Assembly (NCBI RefSeq): GCF_051521495.1
Contig: NZ_CP150355.1
Coordinates: forward strand, 9,734,001 to 9,798,000
Origin: Sorangium sp051521495
Lineage (GTDB): Bacteria > Myxococcota_A > Polyangia > Polyangiales > Polyangiaceae
DNA length: 64,000 nucleotides
Direction: 5' to 3'
Both the position numbers and the translations under genes were made by a program. Of this stretch, positions 18,120 through 26,713 are shown one piece after another. The first letter of the stretch is position 1, and each line of letters opens with the position of its first letter. The notes beneath the pieces are model-generated. The model was not told the DNA's origin. It worked only from the letters and a program-made list of their open reading frames with translations, and did not search any database.

Positions 18120-19055
18120 TCAGAATCTGGCCCCCAGCGCGACACGGACCGTCGCGAGCTTGCCCTGCTCCAGGCCGAACCCGAGCGGCTCGTCCAGCGC
18201 CACGAGCAGCCCGGCCCGGAAGTACAGACCCGACGTGGGCGGCTCCACCCCGACGAAGGGCTCTGCCGCGAGCTGCAGCTTGTCGGTCTGCGTGAGCGGG
18301 AACGCGGCCTGGAGCCGCGCGCCGACCCCGAACCCGCCCACGCTGCGCAGCTCCGCCTCGTTGCTCTGCTCGATGAAGAACTCCGTGTCACCGCCACCCG
18401 TGGGGATGGCGAACATCGCCACGAGATCGCTCCGCACATAGAACGCCTCGATCGGGCGCAGCTCGATGCCGCCGCGGGCCCGCAGCGGGACGTGCTCCAG
18501 GAGCGCCCGCTGCGCGTCGAAGTACCCCCGCACCGCCACCGCCGCCGCCGCGGCGGCCTTCGTGTCGTCGGACGGATCCTGCGTGATGGGGATGGAGGCC
18601 GAGAACCCGCCCATGAGCATCAGCATGGTGGTCATGTTCGCGGCGTAGTGGAGTCCTATCGAGGGATTGCCGAAGAAGAACCCCTCGAGCTCCGGCGCGA
18701 CGGCCGCCGCGTCGTGCTCCTCCGGGCCGGGCGCGCTCGCACGGCTGCTCCCGTACGCAAAAGGCAGCTCGGCGTCGAGGTGGAGCCCCGCGACGAGCCT
18801 GATCTGGGCGACCGCCGCGAAGGACGCCACGAAGGAGCTCCTGTCCACGCCGCCGCTCGTCCCGTCGCCGCTCACGGCTTCCCAGTCGGGGAGGTTCGCC
18901 TCGATGGTGCTGGTGAGCACGTCCGCCTCCATGCCGAGACGGAAGCCATAGGACTTCGCCCACTGCTCTGCCGTGACGGTCTCATCGGCGAGCGCCGGCG
19001 GGGTGAACGAGAGCAGCAGCGAGAGGGCGGCGAGGGACGAAGCAAGCTGGCGCAT
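18120..19055 (-). CDS. Secreted beta-barrel outer-membrane protein, hypothetical
   Basis: From the preferred start (MRQLASSLAALSLLLS) the protein has 311 residues, with a cleavable signal peptide ending near PALA. The mature part alternates polar and hydrophobic residues: VAQIRLVAGLHLDAELPFAYG, PSIGLHYAANMTTMLMLMGGFSASIP, GGFGVGARLQAAFPLT, LATVRVALGARF. It ends in an aromatic residue, the usual signature of outer-membrane barrels. This pattern is common in myxobacterial transporter-like barrels of unknown cargo. Neither possible start has a strong ribosome site; the later one is chosen because it gives a compact signal peptide. It stands alone, downstream of and in the same direction as the DUF operon. 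No specific function assigned. Confidence 0.72.
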   Translation of the reverse strand: MRQLASSLAALSLLLSFTPPALADETVTAEQWAKSYGFRLGMEADVLTSTIEANLPDWEAVSGDGTSGGVDRSSFVASFAAVAQIRLVAGLHLDAELPFAYGSSRASAPGPEEHDAAAVAPELEGFFFGNPSIGLHYAANMTTMLMLMGGFSASIPITQDPSDDTKAAAAAAVAVRGYFDAQRALLEHVPLRARGGIELRPIEAFYVRSDLVAMFAIPTGGGDTEFFIEQSNEAELRSVGGFGVGARLQAAFPLTQTDKLQLAAEPFVGVEPPTSGLYFRAGLLVALDEPLGFGLEQGKLATVRVALGARF

Positions 19056-19584
19056 GCGGAGACGGTATCTGTTTTTCCGAACCGGGGCCATCCAGCAGGA
19101 CCATGGAACAGACAGCCCGGAGGCGGGGCCACGACCTGGGCTCCACCTGTAGCGTAGGCCACGGAGCAGCTGGCCGGAGGCTATTCGCAGGCGCGTTGCC
19201 TTCTATGGAACGTTCAGAGAAATGCTCCAGCGCCGCAAAAGCAACGATGCGTGGACGAGTTGCAAGCGGTCCGAGGACTGCCGTCTACCGCGCTGGGGAT
19301 CTCGCGCGCGAGCAAGCGGGGTGAGGCGGCAGGGCGGATCACCGATCCAACCGGCGGAGACGCTCCCGTAGCCGTTGATAAGACCGAAATAACAGTGACA
19401 CAGCGCCGCTGGCTCGAGCGCCCGGGGTGCGCTCCGCCAGGGCGGCCCGGATTCATCCGGATAACGTCGACCACGGCGGCGCGCCCGGGCGGGTGGAGCG
19501 GACGGCTGGAGGGCGCTCCCGGCACAGAACGGTCCCCAGCGATCGAGCACCGGGACGCCGGAGCGTCCGATCAGCCATGGAATC
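19056..19584. other. Intergenic region, no gene recognised
   Basis: About 530 bp between the divergent barrel gene and the MutS-type gene. Codon bias does not support a gene on either strand. It probably holds the two promoters, but no consensus could be identified by eye. Confidence 0.5.
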
Positions 19585-21606
19585 TTGCAGTTTCGCTACT
19601 ATCTTCATGGATGTTCCCTGCGCGAGGGAACTTTTCCTGCGAGCGCGGGTCGTCTCCTCGTGCACCCGATCCGCGCGCAGGCCCCCACCGAGAGTGTACC
19701 CCGTCCGCTTGTGCCACCTGGGCCCGACGAGCCCACTCTGGCCGCGCTCCCGTCCGCGGACAGGATCCCCAGCCTGCTCTTCGTGGACCCGCCCGCGCGG
19801 ACCGATCTCGACGAGCTGCGACAGTCCCTCTCGTTCGCGTTCACCAGCGGCGTCTCGGGCGGACTCTTCGGCCAAGCGCTCGATCGGGCGCCCATCGCGC
19901 CCTCCACGTGGGATCCGAGGAACTTCGCGCCGGACCTGTTCCTGGAGGAGTTCGTGGCCCGGTGCTTCCGCGTCCGCGTCGGGGGGCACGAGGCCGTCGT
20001 CAACCGAGGGTTCATCCTCCGCGTCCTCTCCCGGCCTCCGAGCGACATGCGCGCGACCGAGCTCCGGAGGGGGATCCTCCACGAGCTCTCGGGCTCACCC
20101 ACGTTTCGCGGGCAGCTCGAGAAGCTCTACACGGCCTCGTGCCGATTGCGGGGCGCGCTCGAGGGCGCGGTGGCAGGGAAGAAGTTCGATCCGACGCGAC
20201 GGCAGCTCGACGTGCTCGCGATCGTCAAAGAGGTCTTCGACCTGATGGGCGCGTCGTTCGAGGGCGCTCGATCGGGCCTCTCCCGGCTCCGCGATTTCGG
20301 CCAGGCGGCGCAGGCGACCGAGGGATATCGATCGATGGCCGATCTCCTCGATTACGACGAGCACCTCGCGACGCTCCGCCTGGACATCCGCGTCGGCGCC
20401 GACGGCCGCATCCGCGGCTTCGACGTCGTGACCGTCCGGGAGCGGCAGGAGAACCCGTTCGTCCTGTCGCCGGTGCGGCGCTTCCTCGCGAAGCTCGAGG
20501 TGTTCTTCCGCGGGTACAGATTTGGCGACGGAGAGGTCATGGCGAGGCTCGTCGACGCGGTGTTCGAGGGCATCGAGGATCAGGTCGTCAAGCTCGTCCC
20601 GCTCGTCGGAGAGATGGAGGTCTACCTGGGAGCGCTCGGCTTCCGGGATCTCGCCGAGGCGGCTGGGCTCGAGGTCAGCCTGCCGGAGCTCCGGTCCGTC
20701 GTGGAGGGCGAGCGCATGCTTCTCGGCCTCTTCAATCCGCTCCTCATCGCCAACGGAGGCAGGGCGGTGCCGTGCGACGTCGTGACCGATCGGGCCGACA
20801 CGACGCTCCTGGTCACGGGGCCGAATTCGGGCGGAAAGACTCGCCTGCTCCAGTCGGTGGCGCTGGCGCAGCTCCTCGCGCAGGCGGGCATGTTCGTGCC
20901 GGCGCGCAGGGCGAGCGTCGTCTGCGTCCCGGGGCTCGTGGTGTCGCTCATCCAGGAGACGAAGTTCGATCAGAGCGAGGGGCGGCTCGGCATGGAGCTC
21001 CTCCGGATCCGGGCGCTCTTCGAGGAGCTCGGCCCGGGAGCGATGGTGATCCTCGACGAGCTCTGCTCGGGGACGAACCCGTCCGAGGGTGAGGAGATCT
21101 TCGAGCTCGTCGTCGCGCTGCTCGAGAAGCTCCGCCCGCAGGCGTTCATCACCACGCATTTCCTGACGTTCGCGGCGCGGCTCGAGCGGGAGAAGGCGAT
21201 CAGGAACCTCCGGTTCGTCCAGGTGGAGCTCGACGCGGCCCAGAAGCCCACGTACCAGTTCATCGTCGGCGTGGCCGCGACCTCGCTCGCGGCCCAAGCC
21301 GCGGCTCGGCTCGGCGTGACCCGCGGCGAGCTCGAGGGCCTCATCGATCGCAACCTGCTCGCCGCCCGAGCGCTCTCCATCATGGGTCGGGACTCCGCGT
21401 TCGCGGGTCCCTCCACCGTGGGTCGGGACTCCGCGTTCGCGGGTCCCTCCACCGTGGGTCGGGACTCCGCGTTCGCGGGTCCCTCTATCATGGGTCGGGA
21501 CTCCGCGTTCGCGGGTTCCTCCATCGTGGGTCGGGACTCCGCGTTCGCGGGTTCCTCCACCGTGGGTCGGGACTCCGCGTTCGCGGGTCCCTCCGGGGAG
21601 AGCTGA
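19585..21606 (+). CDS. MutS-type ATPase-domain protein with C-terminal 12-residue repeats
   Basis: Residues about 380-590 carry the MutS ATPase core: Walker A TGPNSGGKT (411-419), Walker B MVILDELCSGT with Asp491-Glu492, and ITTHF. A helical clamp-like region precedes it (about 150-380), but the mismatch-recognition domain of MutS1 is not evident. This is therefore a short MutS-like protein of uncertain role, possibly acting on branched or damaged DNA. The C-terminus consists of six 12-residue repeats (GRDSAFAGPSTV and variants) that look like an insertion of a minisatellite into the tail. The start is uncertain: the longest frame begins at TTG, and a GTG 74 bp later is equally possible. The next gene begins 2 bp after the stop, so the two are co-translated. 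Confidence 0.8.
   Translation: MQFRYYLHGCSLREGTFPASAGRLLVHPIRAQAPTESVPRPLVPPGPDEPTLAALPSADRIPSLLFVDPPARTDLDELRQSLSFAFTSGVSGGLFGQALDRAPIAPSTWDPRNFAPDLFLEEFVARCFRVRVGGHEAVVNRGFILRVLSRPPSDMRATELRRGILHELSGSPTFRGQLEKLYTASCRLRGALEGAVAGKKFDPTRRQLDVLAIVKEVFDLMGASFEGARSGLSRLRDFGQAAQATEGYRSMADLLDYDEHLATLRLDIRVGADGRIRGFDVVTVRERQENPFVLSPVRRFLAKLEVFFRGYRFGDGEVMARLVDAVFEGIEDQVVKLVPLVGEMEVYLGALGFRDLAEAAGLEVSLPELRSVVEGERMLLGLFNPLLIANGGRAVPCDVVTDRADTTLLVTGPNSGGKTRLLQSVALAQLLAQAGMFVPARRASVVCVPGLVVSLIQETKFDQSEGRLGMELLRIRALFEELGPGAMVILDELCSGTNPSEGEEIFELVVALLEKLRPQAFITTHFLTFAARLEREKAIRNLRFVQVELDAAQKPTYQFIVGVAATSLAAQAAARLGVTRGELEGLIDRNLLAARALSIMGRDSAFAGPSTVGRDSAFAGPSTVGRDSAFAGPSIMGRDSAFAGSSIVGRDSAFAGSSTVGRDSAFAGPSGES
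21385..21600 (+). repeat. 36-bp minisatellite, six copies, in the 3' end of the MutS-type gene
   Basis: Six head-to-tail units of exactly 36 bp encode GRDSAFAGPSTV-type 12-mers. Units differ at a few bases (Pro/Ser, Thr/Ile, Val/Met). The period is a multiple of three, so copy-number change would not shift the frame. The opposite strand is also open through the repeat. Confidence 0.95.
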
Positions 21607-21607
21607 C

Positions 21608-22591
21608 GTGGCGACGTTCCTCACGACGGAGCGGATGAACCCCGCGCTCCGCGCGCGCGTGGAGCGGGCCGTCAGCCACCGGGCGCGCGCACGCCATCAC
21701 GCGGCCAGAGCCGGGATCAAGGGGACGTTCGCGAGCGGGCAGCGGGTGGGGCGCGCGCGGCTGTTCACGCTGCTGACGGCGGTGGCCATCGGACTCCTCG
21801 CGGTCGCGATGTACGTCCACGATCGCCGCACCGTCGAGGCCGAACGGCGCGCCCTGCTGACCGTGCTCGATGAGCGCCGCGCGGGGCTCCCGGCAGGCTA
21901 CGAGGGCTTCGTCGAGGCGACGGATCGCTGGCTCGGCGAGGCCGCGAGCGACGGCGATCCCGCCGACGTCGTCGACCCCTCGCTCCGCGCTCCGGGGGCC
22001 CTCGACGCCCTGCTCCGCCGGCCCGCGGTGTACGTGCGCGCTCCTCGCGCCGAGCTGCGCGACGTTCGCGGGATCGACGACGCCGCGCGCGGCTCCGACA
22101 AGGACGCGTTCCTCCTGTGCCTCCTCAAGCCCCCGCCCTCGCCCTCGGAGCGCGATCTGCTCACGAAGGTGCGAGGCGTGTATTTCAGCGGGACAAGGGT
22201 CGACGAGGACACCGCGAACGTCCGCCGGCTCGTCGAGGCGCGGACGGGCCTCGCGGTGCTCGGCCCCGCGTTCGAGGGCTCGGTGCGCGCGGCCCGTGAG
22301 CTCGCGGCCCTGAAGAGGCTCCGCAAGGCGCTGGAGGCATCCCCGATCGAGCTGGCGAAGAAGGCGGCCGGCGCGGAGATCCTGATCGTCGTGGCCGAAA
22401 GCCCGGTCGAGACCAAGACGCTCGCGAGCTCGGCGCGCGTCTCGCTCGTGGATCTCGCGGCGAAGAAGGTCCTTTTGCGCGTGGACCGGCGGGTCGACGA
22501 GCAAGGGCTCTCGCCGATGGGCGTGCTCTATCGCGAGCAGATCGAGGGTTGCGGCCTCGCCTTCGCGGTGCGGCGCAGCGTCGAGGAGTGA
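21608..22591 (+). CDS. Membrane-anchored hypothetical protein
   Basis: This 327-residue protein starts with GTG two bases after the MutS-type gene stop. It has an Arg/Ala-rich cytoplasmic N-terminus, one transmembrane helix at about 53-70 (LFTLLTAVAIGLLAVAMYV), and a large, presumably periplasmic, domain. That domain is alpha/beta in character (GAEILIVVAESPVE, RVSLVDLAAKKVLLRVDRRV) with few cysteines. I do not recognise the family. Its tight coupling with the MutS-like ATPase suggests a shared operon, but nothing in the sequence explains why a membrane protein should accompany it. Confidence 0.8.
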   Translation: MATFLTTERMNPALRARVERAVSHRARARHHAARAGIKGTFASGQRVGRARLFTLLTAVAIGLLAVAMYVHDRRTVEAERRALLTVLDERRAGLPAGYEGFVEATDRWLGEAASDGDPADVVDPSLRAPGALDALLRRPAVYVRAPRAELRDVRGIDDAARGSDKDAFLLCLLKPPPSPSERDLLTKVRGVYFSGTRVDEDTANVRRLVEARTGLAVLGPAFEGSVRAARELAALKRLRKALEASPIELAKKAAGAEILIVVAESPVETKTLASSARVSLVDLAAKKVLLRVDRRVDEQGLSPMGVLYREQIEGCGLAFAVRRSVEE

Positions 22592-22693
22592 GGGCTCGCG
22601 ACCCGGCGGAGAGCGTCATGCTCGCCCGCGAAGCGCGGCCCGTCGGCAGCCGAGGCCTGCTCGAGACGGGCAGCAACCACTCCCCAACACCCA

Positions 22694-23959
22694 TCAATCA
22701 GCAAACGTGCAGGTGTTGCCGGCTCCGCACTCGTCGGACGTGACCGCCGCGACGACCTGGGACGCCGGCATCGGCGTGTAGCGGTACGGGATCTCGAAGA
22801 CGGTACCACGTGAGTCGTTCAAGTCGTCGCCGGTTCCCGCGTTGCCGATTCCCTTCCAGCCTCTGGGACTGCCCATGTCCGTCCAGATCGACCGCTTCTC
22901 ATCGTAGACGCAGTTCTCGGCGATGAGCGCCATGTCCTTGCCCACGCCGTGGATCTGCCCGCCGCCGGTGTTGTGATAGTTGTTGAGCATGTGGACGTTG
23001 CCGTACCGCCCGCGAGGCTGGCGTGTATCGACGCGCTCACCCCAGTGGCTGTTCATGTACGTGATGTGCAGCTTGCCCTCGCTCACTGGCTCGTCGTCGC
23101 TGCCGGCGATCAGGTTCGAGAACCGGTGCTCCTTGTCGTACGTATAATAGAAGCGCGCCCAGGAAACGGTGATGTAGTCGGCTCCCTGGGTGATGTCGCA
23201 ATTGCCGTCCTGACCGTCGGAGATGTCCAGATGGTCCAGCCAGACGTGGTGGGCGCCGTTCCCCGTATAGACGGCGTCGGCGCCGGCCTTGCACTCGTCG
23301 TAGCTGGCGCAGCGTTCGCCCCGCACGGCGAGGTTGCGGAGGATGATGTTGTGCACGTCGGCGCCGCTCATCCGGATGTTGCCCGTGATGGTCACCCCGG
23401 GACCGATGCCGATGATCGTCTTGTTGGCGCCGGGCGCGAGCGTCCCGCTGTATTTCCCGGGCTTCACCAGGATGATCGCCGGGGTCGAGCCCTTCGCCGC
23501 GTTCTGGAGCTCGCTCATCGAGTCCACCGTGATGGCCGAGCTCAGATCCGTGCCGCCGCCCGTCGTGCCGCCAGCGACGCTCGCAAAGCCCGGAACCGGA
23601 TCCGTGATGCGGAGGTCCCCAACCGGGGTCGACCCGCCGGTGCCCCCACCACCGGCGCCCGCTCCACCCGTGCCCCCGCCACCCGTGCCCGCTCCACCCA
23701 TGCCCGCTCCACCCGTGCCGGCCGCGCCCCCGGTGACGCCATCCGTGGCGCCGGTGGTGGCTCCGGCGCCGCCTGTTCCACCCGTGGTGGTACCGCCGCC
23801 GCCCGTGGCCGTCGCCCCACCGCCGCCGGTCGTCTCCCCTGCGCCAGGGGTTCCTCCAGAGCCCGCGCCGGCGCCTGGCGTGGCATCGGGATCCGTCGAG
23901 CTGCAAGCGACGAGCAAGCCGAGAATCGAGAAGGACGCGAGTCGGTACGAGTAAGTCAT
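22694..23959 (-). CDS. Secreted pectate lyase (PL1-type) lipoprotein
   Basis: The 421-residue protein begins with a lipoprotein signal (SILGLLVACSS), then a long Gly/Thr/Ala-rich linker (about residues 25-115), then a right-handed beta-helix of the pectate lyase family: KTIIGIGPGVTITGNIRM, VWLDHLDISDGQDGNCDITQG, DYITVSWARFYY and HHVWLDH. The vWiDH-like motif and DITxGADYITVSW are hallmarks of family PL1, which cleaves polygalacturonate by calcium-dependent beta-elimination. The start at MTYSYR is chosen because AGAGGAACC lies just upstream and the signal peptide follows at once. The Gly-rich linker is typical of myxobacterial surface enzymes. It is transcribed alone, convergent with the membrane protein. 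Confidence 0.9.
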   Translation of the reverse strand: MTYSYRLASFSILGLLVACSSTDPDATPGAGAGSGGTPGAGETTGGGGATATGGGGTTTGGTGGAGATTGATDGVTGGAAGTGGAGMGGAGTGGGGTGGAGAGGGGTGGSTPVGDLRITDPVPGFASVAGGTTGGGTDLSSAITVDSMSELQNAAKGSTPAIILVKPGKYSGTLAPGANKTIIGIGPGVTITGNIRMSGADVHNIILRNLAVRGERCASYDECKAGADAVYTGNGAHHVWLDHLDISDGQDGNCDITQGADYITVSWARFYYTYDKEHRFSNLIAGSDDEPVSEGKLHITYMNSHWGERVDTRQPRGRYGNVHMLNNYHNTGGGQIHGVGKDMALIAENCVYDEKRSIWTDMGSPRGWKGIGNAGTGDDLNDSRGTVFEIPYRYTPMPASQVVAAVTSDECGAGNTCTFAD

Positions 23960-24385
23960 GGTTCCTCTGCGGGTGATGGGAAGGCGAGCCTCTTTCCCCT
24001 CAGGTTGCGCTGCGCCCCCGCCAGCCGTCACAAATCGCCGGGACGCTCCCGGACCGCGATCCGGGTCGAATCCTGGAAGGCCGATCTCGGCCTCCGCGAC
24101 CGGGGGGTGCCCCGGGGGGCAAGCGCGGGCGGCCGGGAAGCTCGCCGGCGCGCGGCGCGGCGGTAGAGATCGTGCCCGAGCGGCACGCCGGAAAGCGAAG
24201 GGCCCTGGGTAGCGACCAGGGCCTTCCGGGGATCGGCGACAGAGCGATGTTCGGCCTGGCTCGCACGGCCCAGGCACCGAGGGCGACGCATGAAGCAGCC
24301 CTGCCATTCTTCTTCGACTTGTTCGTCACGCCCGGTCTGTTAGCGTGGGCGCGCGACGTCCAACGTCTGAACGCCACGCAAAGGA
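23960..24385. other. Divergent intergenic region holding a dispersed repeat
   Basis: The region between the pectate lyase and the Cys-rich lipoprotein carries one copy of an 80-bp dispersed repeat and presumably both promoters. No coding sequence is supported. Confidence 0.6.
24111..24190 (-). repeat. 80-bp dispersed repeat, copy 1
   Basis: Read on the minus strand, this segment aligns without gaps to the segment at 45041-45120 at about 65 of 80 positions by eye, with the identical core CTTCCCGGCCGCCCGCG and ATCTCTA. It is intergenic here. Confidence 0.75.
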
Positions 24386-25189
24386 ATGAGAATGAGGAAT
24401 CTGCTACCGGGAATCGCCGCAACGCTCCTCCTCGCCGCGGGCTGCACCACCGCCGAGGATGCCAGTCTCCGCGAGCATGTGTCCGCATCGGCGGACGCGC
24501 TCACGGAGCAGGAATGCGATGACTATTCGACCCCTCTGTTCGGCGACTGCAACGAGCCCGTTGATCCGATCAGCTGCCAGAGCATCGACTGGGACAGGCA
24601 CCGCGAGCCCACTGGAGACTATGCGTGCTTCGGGTACAAACCAGACCTCGATGTTTGCCGAAACTGCAACAGACTGAACCTGCCCGATCACGTATACAGC
24701 CTATGCAAGAACAAGCAATACATGGATTGCTTGATGAGCGGCTACCTCAACAATCACGGCGCCCTGTGCTTCGTGACACCCATCGAAGACATCGACGCAG
24801 AGTTGACTTACGTCACGCCGCGCGAGGCATGCTATTACCGTCAGCAGACGGGGACATGGCCGCCGCAGTGTCCGGCTGAACTCGCGTGTCCGAGCCCATG
24901 TGAATGCACGGGCGGCACGGACTACCTCGGCAACCCCGTATCGGCCTCATGCGGCCAGAACGTCTGCGGCGCCGACTACCAGGTCTATGACTGCACACAG
25001 GGGCAGTGGGTCGCCACCGGCGCCGCGTGCGGAGGATCGTGCCAGTGTACGGGCGGCACGGACTACCTCGGCAACCCCGTGTCCGCCTGGTGCGGCCAGA
25101 GCGTGTGCGGCGCAGATTACCAGTTCTATGACTGCGTGCAGGGGCAGTGGGTCGCCACCAACGCCGCGTGCGGCGGTAGCGGCGGCTAG
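24386..25189 (+). CDS. Secreted Cys-rich lipoprotein with a duplicated C-terminal module
   Basis: The 267-residue protein has a lipoprotein signal (LLPGIAATLLLAAGC). Residues about 40-165 contain about a dozen cysteines. The C-terminal 95 residues are two near-identical modules of about 43 residues: CTGGTDYLGNPVSA, CGQ, VCGADYQ, YDC, QGQWVAT and AACGG occur twice in the same order, each with six or more cysteines. Duplication of the module is recent at DNA level. Disulfide-rich tandem modules suggest a stable extracellular adhesion or recognition domain. I do not recognise the family. The gene stands alone; the ribosome site AAAGGAATGAG lies close to either of two nearby ATG codons. Confidence 0.82.
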   Translation: MRMRNLLPGIAATLLLAAGCTTAEDASLREHVSASADALTEQECDDYSTPLFGDCNEPVDPISCQSIDWDRHREPTGDYACFGYKPDLDVCRNCNRLNLPDHVYSLCKNKQYMDCLMSGYLNNHGALCFVTPIEDIDAELTYVTPREACYYRQQTGTWPPQCPAELACPSPCECTGGTDYLGNPVSASCGQNVCGADYQVYDCTQGQWVATGAACGGSCQCTGGTDYLGNPVSAWCGQSVCGADYQFYDCVQGQWVATNAACGGSGG

Positions 25190-25555
25190 AACGCCGAACA
25201 GGCTGAAAGTCGTCAAAATTCAATGAGCTGGGAAACCCGACGATCCGCCGTGGAGCAACCTCCAAGGGCAGGAAAATGCGGGAAAGAGAAAGCCGCAAGG
25301 GGCGCGCCATGCCGGCCCGGCGTGCGCGTCAGCGTGCGCGTCAGGATGAACGCGGCGCGCGCGGACAGCGCCGCAGGTCGGCGCCATCACGCGATGCAGT
25401 GATGACACGCGCGCGTCTGCGCGTCGAGCTCGTCCGCCTCATCGTGCGGCGGGGTGCTTTCCGCTGGACATCGCGAGGGCGCTTGGGCACCGTACACGGG
25501 GCGCGACGCCCGCCGAGCGGCATTCCCCCGCCCGGACTAGGAGGGAAACCGCACC
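25190..25555. other. Intergenic region upstream of the ACP gene
   Basis: About 365 bp without a recognisable gene; presumably holds the promoter for the ACP-acyltransferase pair. No operator or terminator was evident. Confidence 0.5.
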
Positions 25556-25801
25556 ATGACGCGAGAGGCTCTACGCGGCGAGCTGAAGGCGATCATCGCA
25601 GATCTCCTCGAGATCGGCGATTTTCGCGACGATGACCATTTCATTCGCGATTTACGGGCGGACTCGATGCTTCTGGAGGAGCTGGTCGCCCGAGTCGAGA
25701 AGCACTACCGGGTCAGCTTCCCGAACGAGAAGCTTCGCGGAATGCGGACCTTGAACGACGTGGTCCGCGTCACGTCCGAGCTCCTGAACGTGAGCCAATG
25801 A
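25556..25801 (+). CDS. Acyl carrier protein
   Basis: The 81-residue protein has the four-helix carrier-protein pattern. The phosphopantetheine attachment serine is Ser37 in RADSMLLEEL, the standard DSL-type motif with Met after Ser. Carrier proteins of this size hold acyl intermediates as thioesters. The sequence differs from the housekeeping fatty-acid AcpP in charge pattern and in lacking the DSLD form, so it is a dedicated carrier. The stop overlaps the start of the next gene (ATGA), so ACP and the acyltransferase-like protein are co-translated and probably partners. It heads the plus-strand arm of a lipid locus whose minus-strand arm includes an acyl-CoA ligase. Confidence 0.9.
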   Translation: MTREALRGELKAIIADLLEIGDFRDDDHFIRDLRADSMLLEELVARVEKHYRVSFPNEKLRGMRTLNDVVRVTSELLNVSQ

Positions 25802-26604
25802 CCACGACGCTCGGAAGGCCGGTGCGCGACCGGGGAATGCTCTTGAATGTCCTCGGCCCCGCCGTCCTCAGCCGTGTGCGCATGGATACGGACGCATACC
25901 GGCGCATCTTGACCGAGCACCCGCGCCTCATCATGACGGTGGTTCACGGAGGCGTCATCTCCTGGCTGCCCTTCGCCCTGGCCATGATGCGCGCCACGAT
26001 GGCGGTCGACCCAGACCGGTCGATCGCGGCGACGATGCACCCGATCGTGTGGAAGATCCCGGGCCTGAGCCGGCTGGCGGTCGCCCTGAGCGGCGCGGAG
26101 CAGCCGTATACGTTCCCCGAGCTCCTCGCCGGGCTCACGGGAGGATCGAGCGTTGATTACTATGCCTTCCCCGAGTCCGAGTATTGCCTCTACGGCGATC
26201 TGAGGGAGGTGAAGCCGTTCCGCTTCCACGGCTTCCTCGAGCTCTCGGTGCGCGCCCAGGTGCCGCTGCTCCTCGTGGCCCAGAGGGGCTCCGAGCCCTG
26301 GTATATGCCCATTGACATGTCGGGACGACTGTTCTCGCTCCTCGGCGCTCTGCCGCCGTCCGCGTTCGAGGCCATCGAGCTCAACAAGGACAACGCCCTG
26401 GAGCAGGTGAAGACGTATCACTATGTCAACTTCCCCCTGCCGCTGCGCAGGGTGAAGCTGGATGTCGCCTTCGAGCTCTATTATCCCCGGCAGTACAAGA
26501 CCGGTCTGTCGGAGAGCTTCAAGGAGAGGCGCCGCCTGCTCGCCGCAGAGGGAGAGCTCGTCCGGGAGCGGATGCAGGCGCTGTACGACTCTCTCGGCCG
26601 CTAG
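25798..26604 (+). CDS. LPLAT/DAGAT-like acyltransferase, divergent
   Basis: The 268-residue protein resembles the lysophospholipid/diacylglycerol acyltransferase fold. An early VVHGGVISWLPFALAM occupies the place of the catalytic H(x)nD/HPHG motif, and FPESEYCLYG followed by FHGFLELSVRAQVPLLLV fits the later glycerol-3-phosphate-binding and hydrophobic strand regions. The canonical HX4D box is not intact, so catalysis cannot be assumed. It overlaps the ACP stop by four bases, which suggests that it takes acyl groups from that ACP. No signal peptide; one amphipathic or hydrophobic stretch could sit on the membrane. The acceptor could be a lipid head group or a natural-product core. Family placement is by motif only. 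Confidence 0.6.
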   Translation: MTTTLGRPVRDRGMLLNVLGPAVLSRVRMDTDAYRRILTEHPRLIMTVVHGGVISWLPFALAMMRATMAVDPDRSIAATMHPIVWKIPGLSRLAVALSGAEQPYTFPELLAGLTGGSSVDYYAFPESEYCLYGDLREVKPFRFHGFLELSVRAQVPLLLVAQRGSEPWYMPIDMSGRLFSLLGALPPSAFEAIELNKDNALEQVKTYHYVNFPLPLRRVKLDVAFELYYPRQYKTGLSESFKERRRLLAAEGELVRERMQALYDSLGR

Positions 26605-26713
26605 TTCCGCGCGCCCGAAATTCCGCCGAGGATTCGTGATCGGGGCGGGCACGGGGGGGTGGTACCCAGCGGAGCGCGCCCTTCCCGAGGGGGCCGCGCG
26701 GCGGCGGCACCGC

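Noticed and set aside
21385..21600. 36-bp repeats considered as a CRISPR array
   Set aside because: The units are head-to-tail without unique spacers, in frame with a protein, and there are no cas genes.
26605..26713. Terminator between the convergent acyltransferase and ligase genes
   Set aside because: G-rich stretch only; no stem-loop of useful length was found.
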